A stretch of 64,000 bases of DNA from UBA6065 sp036565605 (GTDB taxonomy: Bacteria > Patescibacteriota > Minisyncoccia > Phycocordibacterales > UBA6065). Position numbers and translations under genes: made by a program. The stretch covers positions 10,433 through 74,432 of the forward strand of contig DATCXV010000009.1 in the NCBI GenBank assembly GCA_036565605.1, given 5' to 3'. The notes beneath the pieces were generated by a model. The model saw only the letters and a program-made list of their open reading frames with translations. It was not told the origin of the DNA and did not search any database. Positions within the stretch are counted from its first letter, which is position 1. Each line of letters begins with the position of its first letter. Of this stretch, positions 38,926 through 47,003 are shown piece after piece.

Positions 38926-40020
38926 CTATATCCCCTCTTTCTTAAGGCTCTCTACAGCCTTCTTTGCTTCCTTGGATAGTCTTTTTGGCATCGTTACGTG
39001 AACGACGACCAACGCATCGCCGCGGCCGCGGCTTGTGGGAACTCCCTTGCTGCGTACACGCAGGATTTCGCCTTCGGCAGTACCTTCTGGAATCTTCAAT
39101 TCGATATCTCCGTCCAGCGTCTTAAGCGGATAGGTCATGCCCAAAAGCGCGTCGGACAATTTGATATCCACTTCGCAGACCAGATTCGTACCCTCTTTGC
39201 GCCACAGCGAGTGCTTTTTGACGTGTATGCGGATGTACAGGTCCCCCGGTTCGCCGCCGGAAATCGCTTCACCTGCCTTTGACAGACGGATCATTTCGCC
39301 GTCGTCGAGTCCAGCCGGGATCTTTACTTTGATCTCTTGATTGCGCTTGCGGACGCCGGCACCCTTGCAGACTGGACATTTTTCTTCCGGTTCGCTGCCT
39401 TTGCCGTGACAAGTTGGACACGTGGTCGTTGCTTGGAACGAGCCCAAGATCGAGCGCTTCACTTCTGTTACGCGGCCTGAGCCGGAACAGGTGTGGCACG
39501 TCTTCATTTTCGAACCTGGTTTTGCGCCCGAGCCGGCACAGTTTTCGCAGGCCGACATTTTGTTAAGGACGATCGATTTTTCGACACCAAAGATCGATTC
39601 CTCGAATGTTATATCAACGTCAACTTGAATGTCAGAACCTTTGACCGGCCTTTGCGAACGACCGCCGCCGAACATCGAACCAAAGATGTCGCCGAGGTCG
39701 AATTCAACGCCACCGTTCTGTCCGAAGCCTGCGTTTTGGAAACCTGAAAAGTCGAAGCCGAAGTCGTTCGGATTGAAGCCTGCGCCACCAAAGCCACTGC
39801 CTCCCATACCTGGCCCCGCTGAACCGAATTGGTCGTATTGGGAGCGCTTCTTCTCGTCTGAAAGCACCGAATACGCCTCGTTTACTTCTTTGAATTTGTC
39901 GGCATCACCGCCGGATTTATCCGGATGATACTGATGCGCGAGCTTCCTGAACGCCTTTTTGATGTCGTCTTGCGACGCGTTCTTTTCGACGCCGAGGGTC
40001 TTGTAATAATCTTTTGACAT
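38926..40020 (-). CDS. dnaJ: Chaperone DnaJ
   Basis: The 364-aa co-chaperone has all domains. The J domain carries HPD in AHQYHPDKSGG near residue 32. A Gly/Phe-rich linker (GGSGFGGAGFNPNDFGFDFSGF) follows, then a zinc domain with four CXXCXGXG repeats (CENCAGSG, CHTCSGSG, CPTCHGKG, CPVCKGAG), and C-terminal substrate domains. It stimulates DnaK ATPase. ATG 40020 starts MSKDYYKTLG. It follows dnaK with a 105-base gap that contains a large hairpin. No CIRCE element was found. Confidence 0.95.
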   Translation of the reverse strand: MSKDYYKTLGVEKNASQDDIKKAFRKLAHQYHPDKSGGDADKFKEVNEAYSVLSDEKKRSQYDQFGSAGPGMGGSGFGGAGFNPNDFGFDFSGFQNAGFGQNGGVEFDLGDIFGSMFGGGRSQRPVKGSDIQVDVDITFEESIFGVEKSIVLNKMSACENCAGSGAKPGSKMKTCHTCSGSGRVTEVKRSILGSFQATTTCPTCHGKGSEPEEKCPVCKGAGVRKRNQEIKVKIPAGLDDGEMIRLSKAGEAISGGEPGDLYIRIHVKKHSLWRKEGTNLVCEVDIKLSDALLGMTYPLKTLDGDIELKIPEGTAEGEILRVRSKGVPTSRGRGDALVVVHVTMPKRLSKEAKKAVESLKKEGI

Positions 40021-40059
40021 TATTTTCTGGAGAAACAAACTTGCTTAGTCCGTAAACTC

Positions 40060-40114
40060 AAGCAGACACCCTCTTCCCCACGACCCCATGGTCATGAGGA
40101 ATGGCTGTCTGCTT
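40060..40114. other. Large hairpin between dnaK and dnaJ
   Basis: AAGCAGACA and TGTCTGCTT form an outer 9-bp stem, and TTCCTCATGACC with GGTCGTGGGGAA an inner 12-bp stem (two G-U). On the gene strand no T-run follows; on the opposite strand TTTTATTT does. It may be an RNA processing or stability element between the two genes, or an antisense terminator. Confidence 0.5.
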
Positions 40115-40125
40115 TTTATTTCAAC

Positions 40126-42030
40126 TTACTTCTTTTCCGTGTACTCAGCGTCCTTCACACCATCCTTACCGTCATCTTTCTTCTGATCACCTCCCTGCTG
40201 ACTCTGACTGTTCTGGCCAGCCGCCTGCTGTGCTTTCATCATGGCTTCGCCAATCTTCTGCATCGATGTAGATAGTGCTTCGGAAGCTTTCTTGATCGCT
40301 TCAACATCTGTGCCTTCCTTGGCTTTCTTCAGATCCGCGATCTTGGCTTCGACGTCGGACTTCACATCGGCAGGAACTTTGTCTCCGCCGTCTTTAAGGG
40401 ACTTTTCAGCAGTATAAATCATTTGCTCTGCAATGTTACGAGTCTCGACTTCGGACTTTTTCTTTTCGTCTTCAGCAGCGTTCATTTCCGCATCCTTCTT
40501 CATGCGTTCGATGTCTTCCTTGGATAGGCCTGACGAACCTTGGATCTTGATCGACTGCTCTTTACCGGTCGATTTCTCCTTGGCCTTGACGTTCAAGATG
40601 CCGTTTGCGTCGATATCGAAGGTCACTTCGACCTGTGGGACGCCACGTGGAGCTGGCGGAATGCCGTCGAGGATGAACTTACCCAGCGATTTGTTGTCTT
40701 TCGCCATCGCACGGTCTCCTTGGACGACGTGGATCTCTACCGAAGTTTGATTATCTGCCGCGGTCGAGAACACCTGTGATCGCGAGGCTGGGATCGTGGT
40801 GTTCTTCTCGATCAACTTCGTCGCCACGCCACCCATGGTTTCGATGCCAAAGGAAAGTGGAATAACATCGAGAAGGAGCACGTCTTTGACATCACCCTTC
40901 AAAACGCCACCCTGAATAGCTGCGCCCAAAGCGACCACTTCATCCGGGTTCACGCCCATGTGCGGCTTCTTTTTGAAGTAGTCTTCGACAGCTTTCTGCA
41001 TGGCGGGCATGCGGGTCTGGCCGCCGACCAGGATCACTTCGTTGATGTCGCCCAAGTTGAACGGAGACGCTTCCATGGCACGCTTAGTGATCATCATGGC
41101 GCGGTCAATGAATTCAGCACAAAGCTCTTCAAGCTTTGCACGAGTCATTTTTTTAACCAAGTGAAGTGGACCGTCCGAACCGACCGAGATGAACGGAATA
41201 TTGATCTCGGTTTCGACGGCGGTTGAAAGCTCGATCTTTGCCTTTTCGGCCGCATCGTCGAGGCGCTGTTTTGCAAGTGTGTCTTTGCGCAGGTCTACGC
41301 CGTTCTCCTTCTGAAACTCTTCAGCAAGCCAGTTGATAATTTTCTGGTCGATGTCTTTGCCGCCCAGGTGCGCGTCACCGTCGGTCGATTTCACTTCGAT
41401 GACGTCGTCGCCTACTTCCAGAACGGAAATATCGAAGGTACCACCACCAAAGTCGAAGACGACGATCTTCTCGTCTTTCTTTTTGTTGAAGCCGTATGCA
41501 AGAGCAGCGGCGGTCGGTTCATTAATGATGCGCTTTACATCAAGACCTGCGATCTTGCCGGCGTCTTTGGTTGCCTGACGCTGCGAGTCGTTGAAATATG
41601 CAGGCACCGTAATGACCGCTTCGGTCACCGGTTCGCCCAGGCGTGCCTCGGCATCCGCCTTCAATTTGGCCAAGATCATGGCCGACATTTCTTCTGGGCG
41701 GTACCACTTGTCACCCATCTTTACTTCAATGCCGCCATTTTCGGACTTGCGCGATTCGAATGGAACCGACGCGACGTCCTTCTGTACTCCTGGTTCGTCC
41801 CACGAGTGGCCGATGAAGCGCTTGATCTGATAAACCGTGTTCTTCGGGTTTGTCACTGACTGGCGCTTGGCGATTACGCCAACGACACGCTCCTTGGTTT
41901 TGGTTTCCGCGACGATTGACGGCGTCGTGCGCATGCCTTCGGCATTTTCAAGAATCTTGGCCTCACCTCCTTCCATAACTGCAACGGCCGAGTTCGTGGT
42001 ACCAAGATCGATACCAATTATTTTAGACAT
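40126..42030 (-). CDS. dnaK: Chaperone DnaK (Hsp70)
   Basis: The 634-aa Hsp70 starts MSKIIGIDLGTTNSAVAVMEGG. It has the ATPase domain (GGGTFDISVLE, VPAYFNDSQRQATKDAGKIAGL, VGGQTRMPA), the linker DVLLLDVIPLSFGIE, the substrate domain and a helical lid ending in a Gln-rich, charged tail (QQGGDQKKDDG) and EYTEKK. It folds and protects proteins with DnaJ and GrpE. The start is set by homology; the -10 could be TATTAC or TAAGCT upstream. It follows the 100-aa gene after a terminator, so it has a promoter of its own. Confidence 0.97.
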   Translation of the reverse strand: MSKIIGIDLGTTNSAVAVMEGGEAKILENAEGMRTTPSIVAETKTKERVVGVIAKRQSVTNPKNTVYQIKRFIGHSWDEPGVQKDVASVPFESRKSENGGIEVKMGDKWYRPEEMSAMILAKLKADAEARLGEPVTEAVITVPAYFNDSQRQATKDAGKIAGLDVKRIINEPTAAALAYGFNKKKDEKIVVFDFGGGTFDISVLEVGDDVIEVKSTDGDAHLGGKDIDQKIINWLAEEFQKENGVDLRKDTLAKQRLDDAAEKAKIELSTAVETEINIPFISVGSDGPLHLVKKMTRAKLEELCAEFIDRAMMITKRAMEASPFNLGDINEVILVGGQTRMPAMQKAVEDYFKKKPHMGVNPDEVVALGAAIQGGVLKGDVKDVLLLDVIPLSFGIETMGGVATKLIEKNTTIPASRSQVFSTAADNQTSVEIHVVQGDRAMAKDNKSLGKFILDGIPPAPRGVPQVEVTFDIDANGILNVKAKEKSTGKEQSIKIQGSSGLSKEDIERMKKDAEMNAAEDEKKKSEVETRNIAEQMIYTAEKSLKDGGDKVPADVKSDVEAKIADLKKAKEGTDVEAIKKASEALSTSMQKIGEAMMKAQQAAGQNSQSQQGGDQKKDDGKDGVKDAEYTEKK

Positions 42031-42054
42031 AGTTTGTGAGCTTAACGTTCGGTA

Positions 42055-42081
42055 ATAGAAAAGCACGGCGAAATGCCGTAC
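42055..42081 (-). terminator. Terminator between the 100-aa gene and dnaK
   Basis: GTACGGC and GCCGTGC pair over 7 bp around ATTTC, followed on the minus strand by TTTTCTATT. Confidence 0.7.
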
Positions 42082-42087
42082 AAGGCG

Positions 42088-42390
42088 TTAAGCAATTGCA
42101 GGCGCGCGCGGAGGTTGGTTTACGAGAAAGACCAGGGTGTATACAAAGGGCGCGACATAAGTCTGAAATACAGCCTTAGCAGCCAATAATGGCGCGCGCG
42201 TAAAGGCAGCTGGAAGGGTCAAAACGGCATCTTCCTTGGCCATCTGCGCAGGTGCCGTCTTAGTACCGAGGAAGCGCACTTCCACCGCTCCACCCATGTT
42301 TATGAGAGCAAAGAAAGCAAAAACCGATTCTCCGTTTCCGAGAACCACTTCTTTGCTGACTATGTGAACTTTGGGTTGCTGGATGAGCAT
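42088..42390 (-). CDS. 100-aa protein of unknown function between grpE and dnaK
   Basis: ATG 42390 starts MLIQQPKVHIVSKEVVLGNG. A moderately hydrophobic domain (SVFAFFALINMGGAVEVRFLG), a Pro/Ala-rich stretch and a hydrophobic AVFQTYVAPFVYTLVFLV segment follow, ending in QPPRAPAIA. I do not recognise it. TACTAT ends six bases before the ATG and a terminator follows the stop, so it is its own unit inserted in the grpE-dnaK-dnaJ cluster. A link to stress response is suggested only by position. Confidence 0.6.
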   Translation of the reverse strand: MLIQQPKVHIVSKEVVLGNGESVFAFFALINMGGAVEVRFLGTKTAPAQMAKEDAVLTLPAAFTRAPLLAAKAVFQTYVAPFVYTLVFLVNQPPRAPAIA

Positions 42391-42396
42391 CGCTTG

Positions 42397-42402
42397 ATAG
42401 TA
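42397..42402 (-). promoter_or_regulatory. -10 box of the 100-aa gene
   Basis: Minus-strand TACTAT ends six bases before ATG 42390. Confidence 0.5.
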
Positions 42403-42418
42403 CGTATGATATCCGATC

Positions 42419-42877
42419 TTACTTTCCTTCCACAACAACGACCTTTGCCGGACGGATCAGTTTGGCGCCGAGTATGTATCCTTTTTCAATGACTTTCAGT
42501 ATGGTGTCAGGTTTCGCGCCCTCTGACTTTTCATATTTTATAGCTTCGTGCTTGGAATGATCGAAAGACTCACCTAATGGATTGATTTCCTTCAAACCGT
42601 TCTGCTCGAGCACGCCCTTGAGCTGGTTATAAATGTACTCGATACCTGCACGCCAATTTTTGTCAGCCTTTTCCCAGGCTTCTTTATTCGAGAATGCCAT
42701 TTCAAAAGACTGAAGAACGGGCAAAAGCTCTTCGATCAGTCCTTCGTTTGCCATGGTGCGGAAATCAGCCATGGTGGCTTCGGACTGTTTCTTGAAATTG
42801 GCGAAGTCCGCTTTGGCGCGTTGCCAGCCCGCAAGATATTCGTCGCGCTCGGCGGTGATTTTTTCAATATCGCTCAT
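42419..42877 (-). CDS. grpE: Nucleotide exchange factor GrpE
   Basis: The 152-aa protein starts with a helix (MSDIEKITAERDEYLAGWQRAKADFANFKKQ), the long coiled coil of GrpE. It continues with LPVLQSFEMAF and the C-terminal beta domain (VIEKGYILGAKLIRPAKVVV), where GY-L-...RPA-V is the family signature. It releases ADP from DnaK. It is shorter than the 190-aa E. coli protein because the disordered N-terminus is absent. A consensus sigma-70 promoter stands just upstream. Confidence 0.95.
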   Translation of the reverse strand: MSDIEKITAERDEYLAGWQRAKADFANFKKQSEATMADFRTMANEGLIEELLPVLQSFEMAFSNKEAWEKADKNWRAGIEYIYNQLKGVLEQNGLKEINPLGESFDHSKHEAIKYEKSEGAKPDTILKVIEKGYILGAKLIRPAKVVVVEGK

Positions 42878-42888
42878 ATGGTTTTGAC

Positions 42889-42917
42889 ATTTTAATGATG
42901 CGGAGATAACCTGTCAA
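42889..42917 (-). promoter_or_regulatory. Consensus promoter of grpE
   Basis: On the minus strand TTGACA (42912-42917), 17 bases and TAAAAT (42889-42894) give a leader of about four bases. It is a housekeeping-type promoter, with no visible heat-shock operator. Confidence 0.8.
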
Positions 42918-42965
42918 TGGGTCAGTATCGCTCATCAACCTCAACGTATCAAAACGTATCCCAAA

Positions 42966-43304
42966 ATGAGTTCATTGCAGTCAGTAGTAGATTTCCGTCA
43001 AACTGGAAGCTTCTCCTCTAACAGATTCCTTATTAGTCTTCCCTTGCCCGTTGAATATCCAAGCAAGGGTTGTCCCTTAAGGAAAATGTTCGAGATCGAA
43101 GGCAATTACCGTGCTCCGCGCCGTGGCGCCCAGCTTCAGGTACCAGGTCTTGGCAATTTGTTTGTTGCTGCGATCTCGTGGGAGCCACGCAAAGGTGGCG
43201 CTCGGCAGATTGTGACCATGGACATGGCTCCAGGGGGTACACGTATTAGGCTCCCGGACGAGGAAACGATGCAGGCGCTCGGTTACGAACTCTTCACTAA
43301 CTGA
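42966..43304 (+). CDS. 112-aa protein of unknown function
   Basis: This is the only plus-strand gene in this part and it is divergent from grpE. The protein MSSLQSVVDFRQTGSF has a Ser-rich N-terminus, and from residue 41 a compact basic-acidic domain: MFEIEGNYRAPRRGAQLQV, then FVAAISWEPRKGG, then TRIRLPDEETMQALGYELF. An internal ATG at 43086 may be the true start, since the conserved-looking part begins there. A strong terminator directly follows, supporting transcription. No family is recognised. Confidence 0.55.
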   Translation: MSSLQSVVDFRQTGSFSSNRFLISLPLPVEYPSKGCPLRKMFEIEGNYRAPRRGAQLQVPGLGNLFVAAISWEPRKGGARQIVTMDMAPGGTRIRLPDEETMQALGYELFTN

Positions 43305-43326
43305 CGGACCGCTTCTCTTTATATGA

Positions 43327-43357
43327 AACCGATCGCAAAGAAGCGATCGGTTTTTTT
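43327..43357 (+). terminator. Terminator after the 112-aa gene
   Basis: AACCGATCGC and GCGATCGGTT pair over 10 bp, followed by TTTTT. Confidence 0.88.
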
Positions 43358-43369
43358 ATCTCCCTTTAA

Positions 43370-43591
43370 TTAAATCGCTCTCCACGTTGAACCCGTACAT
43401 ACTTCGAGAGTTGAACTGTGCCAGCGTATCGTGCCAGCTGTGTCTGGAGCGTGATCATTAATGGAATTAAAGCTGATCCAACCAATATTCGGCGACCATG
43501 CCCACCCAACCAAATTGTGTTCGGTACCGGCGTGCACGAAAATCGGCACCAAGAAAAGTGGGATTACTAAAAATAGCTTCCGCAAGGACAT
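43370..43591 (-). CDS. Secreted 73-aa protein with a GWAWSPNIGWISF motif
   Basis: A signal peptide (LFLVIPLFLVPIFVHAG) is followed by EHNLVGWAWSPNIGWISFNSIND, a Trp-rich motif that recurs in secreted and pilin-like proteins of Parcubacteria, and by GTIRWHSSTLEVCTG. It is short compared with multi-repeat relatives and has only one copy, so it may be a trimmed or minimal member. It is downstream of the pseudopilin gene, and a shared surface role is possible. TATACC lies eleven bases before the ATG. Confidence 0.6.
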   Translation of the reverse strand: MSLRKLFLVIPLFLVPIFVHAGTEHNLVGWAWSPNIGWISFNSINDHAPDTAGTIRWHSSTLEVCTGSTWRAI

Positions 43592-43623
43592 AGATCAAGG
43601 AAGGTATATCATTAATTTGTGAC

Positions 43624-44160
43624 CTACCACGGTCGCGGTGTTCCGTTGATCGCAGTTGAGCCTGCGTATGTGACATTGTCTGGAAGTATGATGATGATTT
43701 CGCGAGAAGTAGCTCCGTTTCTAATAATAAAGTATTTCGTAAGAGCCGTTGAAGAGAAGTTTTGAGATGCGGGAGTTCCTAACTTGCGCCAGCCGTCCCT
43801 GAAATAGGCATATATTGCAGCCGCACTTCCGTCTTTTGTTGCAAGCGGGAATACTTCTGAAAGCCTATTGGTCATACTTTGAGAAGGGACATAGCCATCG
43901 CCATCGGTAATATTTGAAAGAGCGAAAGTCCCTTCATCAATTATGAAATAATGGTCCATATTTACTGGAAGCACATAAGAATGCGTTCCATTGAGACGGT
44001 TGACTGCTATACTGTTGCGCGATTGAATTACCTCTTCCTGTTGTTTTGCGACAAGAGCCTTCGATCGTGAAGTGTTAAGGGTAGACATAACGACGGAAGC
44101 AAGAAGAGATATGATCGAGATGACGACGAGAAGTTCGATAAGAGTGAAACCTTTTTTCAT
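43624..44160 (-). CDS. Type IV pilin / pseudopilin-like protein
   Basis: The 178-aa protein begins MKKGFTLIELLVVISIISLLASVV, the prepilin signature: basic leader, cleavage before Phe, Glu at +5 and a hydrophobic helix. The rest is a globular outer domain. It would be cleaved and methylated by PilD and built into a pilus or secretion pseudopilus. ATG 44160 is used. An ATG three codons upstream touches the -10 box (TG-T-GATACT, 44170-44178), so it cannot be on the mRNA. No pilB, pilC or pilD genes are in the window. Confidence 0.85.
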   Translation of the reverse strand: MKKGFTLIELLVVISIISLLASVVMSTLNTSRSKALVAKQQEEVIQSRNSIAVNRLNGTHSYVLPVNMDHYFIIDEGTFALSNITDGDGYVPSQSMTNRLSEVFPLATKDGSAAAIYAYFRDGWRKLGTPASQNFSSTALTKYFIIRNGATSREIIIILPDNVTYAGSTAINGTPRPW

Positions 44161-44169
44161 TAATTTCAT

Positions 44170-44178
44170 AGTATCACA
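44170..44178 (-). promoter_or_regulatory. Extended -10 box of the pseudopilin
   Basis: Minus-strand TG-T-GATACT ends nine bases before ATG 44160. Confidence 0.55.
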
Positions 44179-44183
44179 ATAAA

Positions 44184-44213
44184 AAATTCTCGATCTAGTC
44201 AGATCGAGAATTT
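44184..44213. terminator. Terminator after rpsI
   Basis: AAATTCTCGATCT and AGATCGAGAATTT pair over 13 bp around a 4-base loop, with A/T runs on both sides. It ends the long ribosomal operon. Confidence 0.88.
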
Positions 44214-44227
44214 TTGTGAAGTGAATT

Positions 44228-44644
44228 TTAACGTTTAGACCACTGTGGGCTTTTACGTGCCTTCTTGAGGCCGAACTTCCTGCGTTCTTTGGCGCGAGGA
44301 TCGCGCTTCAACATGCCCGCCTTCTTAAGCTTCTTGCGGAGCTCTTTATCATATTCGATCAAAGCGCGCGAGATAGCATGGCGCAGCGCTTCAGCCTGGC
44401 CGTGGATTCCGCCGCCTGTAATAACTGCGGTAACCTTGAACTTCTGAGTAAGCTTAGCCTCGTTGAACGGAGCAGTAGCGATCGACTGAAGTTCGGTCGT
44501 AGCGAAATAGCCGGCCAAATCTTTGTTAGATTCGTCTGCGTTCGAAATCTCGAACGATTCTTTCGCTGCCGGCGAAATGCGCGCGCGAGCAACTGCCGTC
44601 TTGCGGCGTCCGACTGCTTCGAAATATTTAGTATCGGTAGACAT
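44228..44644 (-). CDS. rpsI: Small ribosomal subunit protein uS9
   Basis: The 138-aa protein shows YFEAVGRRKTAVARARI at the start, GGGIHGQAEALRHAISRAL in the middle and the basic tail RRKFGLKKARKSPQWSKR, whose final Lys-Arg contacts P-site tRNA. It lies 18 bases after rplM, the classic uL13-uS9 pair, and is the last gene of the alpha-operon cluster. Confidence 0.96.
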   Translation of the reverse strand: MSTDTKYFEAVGRRKTAVARARISPAAKESFEISNADESNKDLAGYFATTELQSIATAPFNEAKLTQKFKVTAVITGGGIHGQAEALRHAISRALIEYDKELRKKLKKAGMLKRDPRAKERRKFGLKKARKSPQWSKR

Positions 44645-44661
44645 AAAATTACGGCGTATGG

Positions 44662-45012
44662 TTATTCGGTGACGGTCAAATTCTTCATCATCCTGTCCTG
44701 AAGCTTGTTCTTCGGGAGCATGCCGTAGACAGCGACTTTGAAAGCTTCGCCATAACCTTTTTTCTCGATCATATGTGCGAGCGTTGATTCGATCAAGCCG
44801 CCCGGGTAACCAGTGTAGCGAGTATAGATCTTTTCATCCTTCTTCTTGGATGTAATATCAGCCTTGGAAGCATTGGTGATCGTCACTTTGACGTCAGCAA
44901 CAACGTTCGGCTGGTATGCCGTCGAAGTCTTGCCCATAAGGATCTTCGCAGCCTGCGATGCAATGCGGCCGATCTTCTTTCCCGATGCGTCGATGGTGTG
45001 GTTGGTAGTCAT
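44662..45012 (-). CDS. rplM: Large ribosomal subunit protein uL13
   Basis: The 116-aa protein has IDASGKKIGRIASQAAKILMGK at the start and YTRYTGYPGGLIESTLAHMIEKKG in the middle, then the conserved GMLPKNKLQDRMMKNL end. It is short compared with 142 aa in E. coli because the N-terminal strand and C-terminal tail are trimmed. It is an early assembly protein of the 50S subunit. It begins four bases after rplQ. Confidence 0.95.
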   Translation of the reverse strand: MTTNHTIDASGKKIGRIASQAAKILMGKTSTAYQPNVVADVKVTITNASKADITSKKKDEKIYTRYTGYPGGLIESTLAHMIEKKGYGEAFKVAVYGMLPKNKLQDRMMKNLTVTE

Positions 45013-45016
45013 ACGT

Positions 45017-45370
45017 TTACTTTACGAACTGGATATGAGCCATCTTGGCGCCATCGGTCTTACGCAATGGAAGTTTAACGACACGAGTGTATCCGCCTGG
45101 GCGGCCCTTGTATGCCGGAGCGATCTTTTCGATCAGCTTCTTGGCAGCTTTTTCATCGCCGATGCGAGAAACGATCAGGCGGCGATTTGCAAGCGTTGCG
45201 TCGAGTGCCTTGGTAACCAAAGGCTCGATGAACATGCGCAATTCTTTTGCGCGAGTTTCAGTCGTGGTGATGCCCTCATGCAGAACAAGCGAGCGCACCA
45301 AAGACTTGACGAGCGAGCGTCGCTGTCCGCGTTCCCTTCCCAGAGTGCTGAATTTGTCGTGGTGGCGCAT
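45017..45370 (-). CDS. rplQ: Large ribosomal subunit protein bL17
   Basis: The 117-aa protein begins MRHHDKFSTLGRERGQRRSLV, then SLVLHEGITTTETRAKELRMFIEPLVT, the diagnostic core of bL17. The C-terminus has GGYTRVVKLPLRKTDGAKMAHIQFV. It lies near the 50S exit tunnel. It directly follows rpoA, as in most bacteria. Confidence 0.96.
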   Translation of the reverse strand: MRHHDKFSTLGRERGQRRSLVKSLVRSLVLHEGITTTETRAKELRMFIEPLVTKALDATLANRRLIVSRIGDEKAAKKLIEKIAPAYKGRPGGYTRVVKLPLRKTDGAKMAHIQFVK

Positions 45371-45398
45371 GGTTTTCTAATGGAGGGCTATCTTAACA

Positions 45399-46361
45399 TT
45401 ATTTAAGCGTAATGCCAAATTCCGAGAGAGCTTTCTTGATTTCCTGAATGCCCTTCGGACCAAGACCGTCGATCGACTCGATGTCGATCTCCTTCTTCTT
45501 GACCAAGCCTCCGACGGTGCGGATGTTGGCCGAAGAAAGTGCGTTCATGGTGCGAGGCGAAAGCTCCAGCTCTTCGATGCGAGTCTTCAAGAACTCGGTA
45601 TCAAGTTCTTTCTTCGGCATAGCGACCGGTTCGAGCTTTGCAGGCTTCGCTTCGGCTGCCGGTTCCTCTTCTTTGAAGCCAACAATGGCCTTCAACTGAT
45701 GAATCATGGTCGCGATCGACTGCTCCAAAGCCTGGTGAGGCGTGATAGTACCGTCGGTTTCGATGGTAAGCTTCATGCGGTTGAAATCCGTGCGGTCACC
45801 GACGCGCATATTTTCAACTTCGTAGTTTACGCGGCGGATCGGAGTAAACGTTGCATCAAGTGCAATAGTGCCAATATCAACACGATCTTTCTGAAGAACG
45901 TCCTTCGAGACATAGCCAAGACCGCGAGCAACCGTTATTTCCATATCGATGTCAGCCGCCTTGTCAGTAAGGCTCATGATGTACTGGTCAGGATTGAGAA
46001 TCTCGACCTGGCCTGGAACCTCAAGGTCAGCGCCGGTAACATCCTTGACGCCCTTTATTTTGAGCGAGATTGTCTGAGGCTCGTTACCCGTCATCTTGAT
46101 GCGGAGGCGCTTCAAGTTAAGCAGGATGGTGATAACGTCTTCCTTGACGCCTTCAATAGTCGAAAATTCGTGTTGGACGCCAGCGATCTTTACATGCGTT
46201 ACTGCCGTACCTGGCAAAGATGACAAAATGATGCGGCGAAGGCTGTTACCCAAGGTGTGACCATAACCCGGATAGAGGCCGTCAATTTCGTATACGCCAA
46301 GATTATCCTTTTCAAGGACGATTTTCGGCTTCGACGGTACTACGATGTGAGTCTCGTTCAT
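45399..46361 (-). CDS. rpoA: RNA polymerase subunit alpha
   Basis: The 320-aa protein has the N-terminal assembly domain (GLYPGYGHTLGNSLRRIILSSLPG, typical of alpha) and a linker rich in Glu, Ala and Pro. The C-terminal domain starts ELDTEFLKTRIEELELSPRTMNAL and ends in IDGLGPKGIQEIKKALSEFG. That domain carries the DNA- and activator-contacting helix-hairpin-helix, so activation through upstream elements remains possible. Gene order rpsD-rpoA-rplQ is conserved. Confidence 0.97.
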   Translation of the reverse strand: MNETHIVVPSKPKIVLEKDNLGVYEIDGLYPGYGHTLGNSLRRIILSSLPGTAVTHVKIAGVQHEFSTIEGVKEDVITILLNLKRLRIKMTGNEPQTISLKIKGVKDVTGADLEVPGQVEILNPDQYIMSLTDKAADIDMEITVARGLGYVSKDVLQKDRVDIGTIALDATFTPIRRVNYEVENMRVGDRTDFNRMKLTIETDGTITPHQALEQSIATMIHQLKAIVGFKEEEPAAEAKPAKLEPVAMPKKELDTEFLKTRIEELELSPRTMNALSSANIRTVGGLVKKKEIDIESIDGLGPKGIQEIKKALSEFGITLK

Positions 46362-46382
46362 AGTGTGTACGTTACTTAAAAA

Positions 46383-46985
46383 TTAACGGCTATAAAACTC
46401 GATCACTTGCCCCAGGTTGAAGAGGTTCTCCTTCTGATCCCACTTCGGAGATCCCTCGGCGGAAGCAGTCTTCTTGTCTGCGTCGTAGGAGAGCCACGAC
46501 GGAATTCTTGCGGCCTTTGCTTTCTCTTCAAAATCCTTGAAGAGAGGCTTCTTCTGGCTTGATGGCATAACAGTGATCTTGTCGCCCTTCCCTACTTCGA
46601 ACGAAGGCGAATTGGTGCGAGTACCATCGACGGCAATGTGGCCGTGAACGACCATCTGGCGAGCTGCCTGACGCGTCGGCGCCCAACCAAGGCGGTACAA
46701 AACATTGTCGAGGCGTGTTTCGAGGCGTTCATACAATGCCTGCGTAGTGTTCACGCCCTTCTTGGCCACCGATTCCTTGACATACTTCTTGAACTGGCGC
46801 TCCAAAACACCGTAGGTATAGCGAACCTTCTGCTTTTCAAGCATCGAGAGAGCGAAATCTCCTTTCGGGCGAGAACCCGACGGTGCCTTGCGCTCTGCGC
46901 GGAGAGCGAACTTCTGGGTCGACGTTTTCTCGAAGATTGATGCTCCGAGGCGGCGTGCGATCTTGTACTTGGGCTTGTTGATCAT
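46383..46985 (-). CDS. rpsD: Small ribosomal subunit protein uS4
   Basis: This 200-aa primary 16S-binding protein has the S4 RNA-binding domain: RLETRLDNVLYRLGWAPTRQAARQMVVHGHIAVDGTRTNSPSFEVGKGD. The N-terminal part KPKYKIARRLGAS is basic and lacks zinc cysteines. The C-terminus ends FNLGQVIEFYSR. In many bacteria uS4 represses this operon by binding its mRNA; no such pseudoknot was identified here. It lies between rpsK and rpoA. Confidence 0.96.
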   Translation of the reverse strand: MINKPKYKIARRLGASIFEKTSTQKFALRAERKAPSGSRPKGDFALSMLEKQKVRYTYGVLERQFKKYVKESVAKKGVNTTQALYERLETRLDNVLYRLGWAPTRQAARQMVVHGHIAVDGTRTNSPSFEVGKGDKITVMPSSQKKPLFKDFEEKAKAARIPSWLSYDADKKTASAEGSPKWDQKENLFNLGQVIEFYSR

Positions 46986-47003
46986 AGGAATTGGTAAATT
47001 GGA

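Noticed and set aside
38926..42917. CIRCE/HrcA heat-shock operator upstream of the chaperone genes
   Set aside because: No TTAGCACTC-N9-GAGTGCTAA repeat is present. grpE has a plain consensus sigma-70 promoter.
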